Below, piece by piece: positions 58,041-64,000 of a stretch of DNA of 64,000 nucleotides (within the stretch, counting starts at the first letter, position 1; the number at the start of each line of letters is the position of its first letter). The stretch is from positions 372,001 to 436,000 of the forward strand of contig NZ_PVMZ01000008.1 in NCBI RefSeq assembly GCF_003001815.1, written 5' to 3'. Made by a program: the position numbers and the translations under genes. The notes under the pieces are model-generated. The model ran no database searches. It worked only from the letters and a program-made list of their open reading frames with translations, and was not told the DNA's origin. The DNA comes from Actinoplanes italicus. Lineage in GTDB: Bacteria; Actinomycetota; Actinomycetes; Mycobacteriales; Micromonosporaceae.

Positions 58041-59462
58041 GTGACCCTGCTCACGGGCCCACTTGAGGAGCTCCGCCTCGGCCTCGTCACGGTCCAGCGG
58101 CCCCCGGTCGAGCCGGAGCTCCTTCAGGTGACGCCACGCCTGGCCCACGATCGGGCCGGGCGGCACACCGAGCAGCTCCATGATCGCGTTGCCGTCCAGG
58201 TCGGGGCGGACCTTGGCCAGGTCCTCCTCGGCCGCGATCCGGGCGATCCGCTCCTCCAGCGCGTCGTAGTCGGTGGCCAGCTGGGCGGCCTTGCGCCGGT
58301 TGCGGGTCGTCACGTCGGAGCGGGTCAGTTTGTGCAGCCTCGACAGCAGCGGGCCGGCGTCGGTGACGTACCGCCGCACCGCCGAATCTGTCCACTCGCC
58401 CCGGCCATACCCGTAGAACCGCAGGTGGAGGGCGACCAGCCCGACCACCTCGGAGGTCACGTCCTTGGGGTACTTCATGGCTTTCATCCGTTGTTTGGTC
58501 AGCCGGGCGCCGACCACCTCGTGGTGGTGGAAGCTGACCCGGCCGTCGCGGCCGACCGCCTTGGTCGCGGGCTTGCCGATGTCGTGCATCAGCGCGGCCA
58601 TCCGCAGGACGAAGTCGGGCGCCGTGTCGCCCTCGAGGCGCATCGCGTTGCTGACCACGATCAGCGTGTGCTCGTAGACGTCCTTGTGCTGGGCGTGCTC
58701 GTCGATCTCCAGTTTCAGACCGGCGATCTCCGGCAGGAACCGGTCGGCCAGCCCGGTGTCGACCAGCAGCCGCAGACCGGTGAGGGGATCGGCCGCGCAC
58801 ATCAGCTTGGTGAACTCGTCACGGATCCGTTCCGCGGTGATCCGGTCCAGATCAGCGGCCATGTCTCGCATGACCGCGACGACCGTCTCGTCCACTGTGA
58901 AACGGAGCTTCGCGGCGAACCGGGCGGCACGCAGCATCCGAAGTGGATCGTCGCCGAACGAGATCGACGGCGCGTCCGGTGTGCGGATCACCCCGGCGGC
59001 GAGGTCGCGCAGGCCGCCGAACGGGTCGGTGAACACGTGCCCGGGCACCGACACCGCCATCGCGTTGATGGTGAAGTCGCGGCGTGACAGATCGTCGATG
59101 AGCGAGGTGCCGTAGGAGACCACCGGGTTCCGGGTCACCCCGTCATACGACTCGGCCCGGTAGGTGGTGATCTCGATCCGGGCGCCGTTCTTCTGGATGC
59201 CGATCGTGCCGAACTCGCGACCGGTCTCCCAGATCGCGTCGGCCCAGCCGTTCACCAGGGCGAGGGTCTGCTCGGGGCGGGCGTCGGTGCAGAAGTCGAG
59301 GTCGTCGCTGAGACCTTCGAGGAGTGCGTCCCGGACCGAGCCCCCGACCAGATGCAACTCGTGTCCGGCGTCGGCGAACCGCCGCCCGAGCTCGTCGGCG
59401 ACGGGGGACACGCGGAGCAGCTCGGCTACCGCTTTCTGCTGGGCGGAGTTCAACACAGACAT
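58032..59462 (-). CDS. pcnA: CCA tRNA nucleotidyltransferase (PcnA-like)
   Basis: Adds or repairs the 3' CCA end of tRNAs. The 476-residue product has HELHLVGGSVRDALLEGLSDDLDFCTDA (with the metal-binding DxD), RRDFTINAMAV, FGDDPLRMLRAARFAAKLRF and an HD domain near LMHDIGKP. It matches mycobacterial Rv3907c in type and neighbourhood (close to murJ). The ATG at 59462 is preferred to earlier in-frame starts. Confidence 0.95.
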   Translation of the reverse strand: MSVLNSAQQKAVAELLRVSPVADELGRRFADAGHELHLVGGSVRDALLEGLSDDLDFCTDARPEQTLALVNGWADAIWETGREFGTIGIQKNGARIEITTYRAESYDGVTRNPVVSYGTSLIDDLSRRDFTINAMAVSVPGHVFTDPFGGLRDLAAGVIRTPDAPSISFGDDPLRMLRAARFAAKLRFTVDETVVAVMRDMAADLDRITAERIRDEFTKLMCAADPLTGLRLLVDTGLADRFLPEIAGLKLEIDEHAQHKDVYEHTLIVVSNAMRLEGDTAPDFVLRMAALMHDIGKPATKAVGRDGRVSFHHHEVVGARLTKQRMKAMKYPKDVTSEVVGLVALHLRFYGYGRGEWTDSAVRRYVTDAGPLLSRLHKLTRSDVTTRNRRKAAQLATDYDALEERIARIAAEEDLAKVRPDLDGNAIMELLGVPPGPIVGQAWRHLKELRLDRGPLDRDEAEAELLKWAREQGHIA

Positions 59463-59578
59463 GGGGTCACCAGGGTATCTGGCCGTCCTTGTTCGGGCGG
59501 TGGGCGGGGCGGTCGGATGGGGTGGCGCGATGGGACGGCGGCGTGGCACCGAGAGTTGCGGCCGGGCAGGATGGCGGC

Positions 59579-60457
59579 ATGCCGGTTTCCGAGGTTCTGC
59601 GCCTCCTGTCCGAGGATCCCGCCTTCTGGACCGGTGGGACGACCGGGATCGAAGGCCTCCCCGAGCAGCTGCACATCTCTTTCCCCGTGGTGGGTGGCTA
59701 CTCGCTGGTGCTGGACATCGATCTGGTCACCGGCGACCGGCACCTGGGGCTGCGGCGGCCCGCCTCCAGCGAGCCGGTCCAGATGGGCTGGGCGCCCGCC
59801 GACGGCCCCTACCCGGCCTCGCTGCGCTGGTGGGAGCTGGAGTCCTTCGCCCGCGTGATCGCGCTGGAGGACCCGATGCTGCCGCATCCGGGGCTGGTGA
59901 CGGCGCTGCTGTCACCGTTCGCGCCGGCCGGCGCCGACGACGATCCGGCCGAGATCGCGGCGGTGCGCGAGGCGGCGTACCGCTCGCTGCGCCGGGAGGT
60001 GCCGGAGACCACCCCGTGCGTTCCGGAGCAGGCTCCGCTGCCGCTCTTCGCCGACCAGCGGTGGTGGCCGACGCCTCCGGTCCCGTCACCGCAGGTGCTC
60101 GACGAGGCCGCGATCGCGGATCTGAGCGCACCGGCCGAAGCGCGGCTCCAGGTCCGCACGGCCGCCCGCTTCCCCCATGAGGACCTTTCCGATCTGGTAC
60201 GCCGCGCGAGTGCCGTTCTCACGCTGCTGCCACACCATGGGGCGTACGCCGGGACGCGTCCCCTGGCCAGGCGGATCGCCGAGTCGGGTGACCTGGCCGG
60301 AGTGCCGGCGCTCCTGGGCGCGCTGACGGAGGCGGGCTGTGATCATCCGACCGTCCTGGATGCGCTGAGTGAGCCTCTCGTCCCGCTCGAGGCATGCTGG
60401 ATGGTGGAGACCCTGGCCGGCGCGGAACCCGGCACCCTCCTGCGTCACCACGTGTGA
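59579..60457 (+). CDS. conserved hypothetical protein upstream of murJ
   Basis: A 292-residue cytoplasmic protein with no recognised family. It begins MPVSEVLRLLSEDPAFWTGGTTGIEGLPEQLHISFPVVGGYSLVLDIDL, and has a Trp-rich middle (PASLRWWELESFARVIAL) and a helical C-terminal half (LARRIAESGDLAGVPALLGALTEAGCDHPTVLDAL). No signal peptide, membrane helix or catalytic motif is evident. In mycobacteria a MutT gene lies at this place; this is not one. It is divergent from pcnA and 49 bases before murJ, so it may share the murJ promoter. Confidence 0.6.
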   Translation: MPVSEVLRLLSEDPAFWTGGTTGIEGLPEQLHISFPVVGGYSLVLDIDLVTGDRHLGLRRPASSEPVQMGWAPADGPYPASLRWWELESFARVIALEDPMLPHPGLVTALLSPFAPAGADDDPAEIAAVREAAYRSLRREVPETTPCVPEQAPLPLFADQRWWPTPPVPSPQVLDEAAIADLSAPAEARLQVRTAARFPHEDLSDLVRRASAVLTLLPHHGAYAGTRPLARRIAESGDLAGVPALLGALTEAGCDHPTVLDALSEPLVPLEACWMVETLAGAEPGTLLRHHV

Positions 60458-60506
60458 CTTTTGCCTTTATGGTGACTCCATCATCGGCAGGGTTCTGGAG
60501 GCTTGG

Positions 60507-62240
60507 GTGAACGGCGGCCTGTACCGCAGCACGCACGCGGCGCCGGACGGTCAACCGCCCGCGCAGGAGGGCGTGACCGTCGTCTCGGTCGAGGAACCGG
60601 CTCCGGCACCGCAGCCGGGGCAGGACGGTGGCGGCAGCACCGCGGGTCAGAGCGCGATCATGGCGGTCGGCAGCCTGGTCAGCCGGGTCATCGGGTTCGT
60701 CCGTAACGCGCTGATCGGCATGGTCCTCGGCGAGGCGGTCGGTGACGCGTACACCGGCGCTCAGTTCCTGCCCGGTCAGATCTACGAGCTGCTGCTCGGC
60801 GGCATCCTCTCCAGCGTGCTGATCCCGCTGCTGGTCCGGCGGCGCAAGGCCGACCCGGACGGCGGCCAGGAGTTCACCCAGCGACTGCTCTCCTTCGCGG
60901 TGGTCATGCTCGGCCTCGCGACCGCCCTCGTGGTGCTCGCCGCGCCGCTGATCACCGCGATCCAGACGAGCGGCGACAAGACCGAACCGGCCTTCCGTGA
61001 CCTGGTCACGAACTTCTCGTACCTGATCCTGCCGATCATCTTCTTCACCGGCGTGTCGGCGCTGATCGGAGCCGTCCTCAACGTGCGCGGCCACTTCGCC
61101 GCACCGATGTGGGCGCCGATCCTCAACAACATCGTCGTGATCGCGGTGTGCGGGGTGTTCCTGCTGACCTTCGGGACGGACAAGGAGCTCACCCCGGAGA
61201 ACATCAGTGGTGCCGAGCTGGTCCTGATCGGCGCGGGCACCCTGCTGGGCATGGTGGTACAGGCGATCGGCCTGCTCCCGGCGCTGCGCAAGGTCGGGTT
61301 CCGGTGGAAGTGGCGCTGGGCCCCGCGCGAGCTCGGGCTGCGCGAGATCGGTCACCTGGCCGGCTGGATGCTCTGCTACGTGGCGGCCAACCAGATCGCC
61401 GTGTTCGCGCTGGTCCGCGCACTCAACAGCGCGGGCGGCGAGGACAACCCCGGTGCCCTGGCCTTCAACAACGTCTTCCTGCTGATGATGATGGCGCACG
61501 GGATCATCGGCGTCTCGGTGATGACGGCTTTGCTGCCGAAGATGAGCGCGGCCGCCGCCGAGGGCCGGCTCGACGAGGTCAGCGACGACCTGAGCCGCGG
61601 CATCAAACTGGTCTCCGCGGCGCTGGCCCCGATCGTGGTGGCGTACGCCGTGCTGAGCGGGCCGATCGCGGTCTTCCTCTTCCAGGGCGGGCGCATCACC
61701 AACGCGGACGCGCTGGACATGGGCACGGTCCTGACCGTCGCGGCGTTCGCCGTGCTGCCGCTGTCGATCAGCTTCCTCTGCACGAACGTCTTCTACGCGC
61801 TGCAGGGCAACAAGACCGCCGCGCTGATCAACCTGCCGGTGGTCGCGGCCCGCATCACCGGGTATTTCGTGCTCGCCGCGATCCTCGACGAGTCCCTGAC
61901 CGCGGCCGGGATGACCGCCGCCAACGGCATCTCCTACCTGCTGTCCGCGCTGATCTCGCTGGCCGTCCTGCGGCGCCGGATCGGCCGGCTGAACCTGGGC
62001 TCGGTGTTCGTGGCCCTGCTCAAGGTCGTGCTGGCCGCCGGTGTGGCGGCCGGGCTGGCGCTGCTCGTGGTGCGGCTGCTGCCCGGCTCGGGTGCGCCGG
62101 ACGGCCGGGTCGAGGCGCTGGTGCAGCTGGCGGTCGGTGGCGTGGTGATCCTGATCGTGTATCTGGGCGCGGCGCTGCTGTTGCGTGTCCGGGAGGTCAG
62201 CCAGGTGGTCGGAATGGTACGTCGGAAGATCGGGCGCTGA
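60507..62240 (+). CDS. murJ: lipid II flippase MurJ
   Basis: Flips lipid II across the membrane for peptidoglycan synthesis. The 577-residue product has about fourteen helices in the MviN/MurJ fold, with IMAVGSLVSRVIGFVRNALIGMVLGEAVGDAYTGAQFLPGQIYELLLGGILSSVLIPLLVRR, QIAVFALVRALNSAGGEDNPGALAFNNVFLLMMMAHGIIGVSVMTALLPKMS and NVFYALQGNKTAALINLPVV. A charged Pro-rich tail (1-50) precedes the first helix. The GTG at 60507 has TGGAGG five bases upstream. A pseudokinase gene follows, as separate protein here; in mycobacteria the two are joined. Confidence 0.95.
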   Translation: MNGGLYRSTHAAPDGQPPAQEGVTVVSVEEPAPAPQPGQDGGGSTAGQSAIMAVGSLVSRVIGFVRNALIGMVLGEAVGDAYTGAQFLPGQIYELLLGGILSSVLIPLLVRRRKADPDGGQEFTQRLLSFAVVMLGLATALVVLAAPLITAIQTSGDKTEPAFRDLVTNFSYLILPIIFFTGVSALIGAVLNVRGHFAAPMWAPILNNIVVIAVCGVFLLTFGTDKELTPENISGAELVLIGAGTLLGMVVQAIGLLPALRKVGFRWKWRWAPRELGLREIGHLAGWMLCYVAANQIAVFALVRALNSAGGEDNPGALAFNNVFLLMMMAHGIIGVSVMTALLPKMSAAAAEGRLDEVSDDLSRGIKLVSAALAPIVVAYAVLSGPIAVFLFQGGRITNADALDMGTVLTVAAFAVLPLSISFLCTNVFYALQGNKTAALINLPVVAARITGYFVLAAILDESLTAAGMTAANGISYLLSALISLAVLRRRIGRLNLGSVFVALLKVVLAAGVAAGLALLVVRLLPGSGAPDGRVEALVQLAVGGVVILIVYLGAALLLRVREVSQVVGMVRRKIGR

Positions 62241-62486
62241 TTCCCTGATATACCCCCCGAACAGGTAATTCCTGACTCATCCGGCATTCGGCCACTCGCT
62301 GCGGGTTCCCAGGCATCGGTGCCGCGCCGGGGGGACGACCTGCCGGAGCATGGCCGAGTGCGGGTATGGTCGGTGGCGGCATGTGCGCGGGAGCCCGCGG
62401 TCCCTGCGCCCGAGAGGCGGCCCGATGAGCTCGAGCACCGGCGGACGACTTTCAGCACCGAGCATTGCACCACCGAGGGAGGACTG

Positions 62487-64000
62487 GTGACCCAGGTCGG
62501 CGAAGGCCACGAGACTGCGGCCGACGAGGCTGGACCGGTCTTGACCTTCGGTGCTCCCACCGCCGGTGAGGTCCTGGCCGAGCGCTATCAGCTGGAAGAA
62601 CACGTCAACAACGACAGCGCCGGCCGGCAGGTGTGGCGCGGTATCGACGTGATCCTGCGGCGCCCGGTCGCCATGGTGCTCCGGCACCCCGGCGGCGACT
62701 CCGCCACCGAGATGCTCCAGGCCGCGGTCGCCGCGAGCCGGGTGATCCACCCCAATCTGGCCGGCGTCTACGACGCGATCGACGAGCAGCAGCGGGCCTA
62801 TGTGGTCCGTGAGTGGGTCGAGGGCGAATCGCTGCGTGACCTGGTCGCCGCCGAGGGGCCGCTCGACCCGGCCCGCGCCATCACGATCGCGCACTCGGTG
62901 GCCGACGCGCTCACCGCTGTGCACGCCACCGGCATGATCCACGGCAACGTGCACCCCGGGAGCACGCTGATCGCCGACGACGGCCGGGTGGTCCTGGCCG
63001 ACGCGCGGGCCCACGAGGCGGACAGCACCGAGTCCGACGTGCGGGCGGTCGGCGGCATCCTCTACTTCGCGCTCACCGGCCACTGGCCGCACAACGAGGT
63101 GGGCCGCTCCGCGCTTCCCGACGCCAACCGGGACAGCTCCGGCAACCCGGCGGCGCCGCGGCAGATCCGGGCGGGCGTCCCGGCGTACCTCGACGATCTC
63201 ACCATGGACCTGCTCGACCGCCGGGTGGCCGCACCGGTCTCCGACGCGCTCACCTCGGAGCTGGGCCGGCTGGACGCCGCCGCCGAGGACGAGGAGTTCG
63301 AGGACGTCGGCCCGCTGCGGTTCGTCCAGGGCGGTTCGTCGTCCTCCGGCGAGCAGATGCGCAGCGCTCCCAAGATCCTGGTCGGCGTGGGTGCCCTGAT
63401 CGTCATCGCGATCATCGGCCTGATCTTCGGCATCCGGGCGATCAACAAGACGAGCGACACCAACGCGGCCAATTCGGGTACACCCACGGCCGCGTCGACC
63501 GGTGACAGCGGCGGCGAGACCGCGCCGCCGCGTGATCCCGACAAACTGAAGCTCAGCGGCGACATGGTCCGGCTCGTCGACCCGCCGCCGGGTGACCGCA
63601 AGGACGCCGACGAGGCTGAGCTCACGGTCGACGGCGACCCGAACACCGGATGGTCGACACAGACGTTCTACAACCGCCCGAACTTCGGTAACACGAAGGA
63701 CGGCATGGGCATCCTGATCAACCTGGGCGAGCCCCGGTCGCTGTCCGAGGTGCGGGTGGTGACGTCGGCGCCCGGCGTGACGATGGACGTCCGGACCGGT
63801 ACCGAGGACCCCGGTAACAGCTCCAACGGTGACAAGAAGCTGCTGCAGCAGTTCAAGTCGCTCTCCGACGAGAAACCGGAGAAGAGCGGCGGCACGAAGT
63901 GGACCTACCCCGGCTTCGAGCCGAACCAGAAGTACCAGTACGTGCTGGTCTTCCTGACCGAGCTGCCCCCGAACGAGGATGGCGACGGCTTCAAGGTCAG
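62487..64000 (+). CDS. MurJ-associated pseudokinase with exported discoidin-like domain, cut by window end
   Basis: An open frame of 504 codons runs off the window. Residues 30-270 are a Ser/Thr kinase fold (GEVLAERYQLEEHVNND, REWVEGESLRDLV) whose catalytic loop is HGNVHPGSTL instead of HRDxKPxN, whose DFG is ADA, and whose VAIK Lys is lost (PVAMVL), so it is a pseudokinase. A membrane helix (about 296-318) and an exported beta domain (VDGDPNTGWSTQTFYN, ILINLGEPRSLSEVRVV; discoidin-like) follow. The order matches the C-terminal half of mycobacterial MviN (Rv3910), which recruits FhaA when phosphorylated. The GTG at 62487 has GAGGGAGG upstream. Confidence 0.88.
   Translation, partial: MTQVGEGHETAADEAGPVLTFGAPTAGEVLAERYQLEEHVNNDSAGRQVWRGIDVILRRPVAMVLRHPGGDSATEMLQAAVAASRVIHPNLAGVYDAIDEQQRAYVVREWVEGESLRDLVAAEGPLDPARAITIAHSVADALTAVHATGMIHGNVHPGSTLIADDGRVVLADARAHEADSTESDVRAVGGILYFALTGHWPHNEVGRSALPDANRDSSGNPAAPRQIRAGVPAYLDDLTMDLLDRRVAAPVSDALTSELGRLDAAAEDEEFEDVGPLRFVQGGSSSSGEQMRSAPKILVGVGALIVIAIIGLIFGIRAINKTSDTNAANSGTPTAASTGDSGGETAPPRDPDKLKLSGDMVRLVDPPPGDRKDADEAELTVDGDPNTGWSTQTFYNRPNFGNTKDGMGILINLGEPRSLSEVRVVTSAPGVTMDVRTGTEDPGNSSNGDKKLLQQFKSLSDEKPEKSGGTKWTYPGFEPNQKYQYVLVFLTELPPNEDGDGFKV

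Overview
The window is high-GC actinobacterial chromosome. It is most like the family Micromonosporaceae, and an Actinoplanes-type genome is the best guess. The grounds are a mycobacterial-type proteasome activator (Bpa), a SigE-family sigma factor beside a membrane beta-propeller protein, PadR-ino1, ponA-type PBP, DUF5318 and DUF4192 proteins, many GTG/TTG starts and many long Pro/Ala/Gly linkers. I saw no prophage, intact insertion sequence, CRISPR array, tRNA or rRNA. The block dnaB / rplI-rpsR-ssb-rpsF / GT87 / ponA / DUF5318 / padR-ino1 keeps the gene set of mycobacterial Rv0046c-Rv0058. The pcnA / murJ / pseudokinase block corresponds to Rv3907c-Rv3910. Both blocks normally lie close to oriC, so the window is probably origin-proximal.

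Layout. 0-9 kb: the cut-off start of an OsmC-type gene, a four-helix membrane protein, serS, two HAD phosphatases, bpa, ddaH with a divergent Lrp regulator, a TY-Chap/YbjN-like protein, DUF6457-mobA and fdhD. 9-22 kb: PhoD phosphatase, DUF4192, GNAT, fructosamine kinase, moaA-moaD, a PCD-like/VOC fusion, a membrane metallophosphoesterase, a large EndoQ-like nuclease/UvrD helicase fusion and a prepilin peptidase. 22-34 kb: an LppU-like protein, an Orc/Cdc6-like ATPase behind two palindromic operators, DoxX, a GT87 protein, the moaC-moaB-moeA-moaE operon, a GGDEF-EAL protein divergent from it, another GT87-like protein, a zinc-ribbon protein, a nucleotidyltransferase and YbaB. 35-42 kb: dnaB, a disordered Trp-rich membrane-anchored protein of about 1,155 residues, and rpsF-ssb-rpsR-rplI. 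42-48 kb: secreted protein, endonuclease IV, a GT-C-like giant and 1.4 kb of repeat-rich, apparently non-coding DNA. 48-64 kb: GT87, ponA, DUF5318, padR-ino1, ogt, SigE with its partner, pcnA, murJ and a pseudokinase cut by the window end.

How genes work together. Molybdenum cofactor genes form three blocks (mobA+fdhD; moaA-moaD; moaC-moaB-moeA-moaE) that together supply almost the whole pathway. Cell-envelope genes recur: three GT87-like proteins, a GT-C-like protein, ponA, murJ with a MurJ-type pseudokinase, and ino1, which makes the inositol for phosphatidylinositol and mycothiol. DNA maintenance is represented by dnaB, ssb, endonuclease IV, Ogt and the EndoQ-like/UvrD fusion.

The most unusual general property is tandem duplication. 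Four genes end inside the first copy of a short tandem repeat. Several proteins carry repeat-expanded linkers, and two intergenic minisatellites are present. The strongest candidates for something little described are the EndoQ-like/UvrD fusion, the Trp-rich giant protein beside dnaB, the stop-codon-anchored repeats, and the paired CTAG palindromes in front of the ATPase gene.
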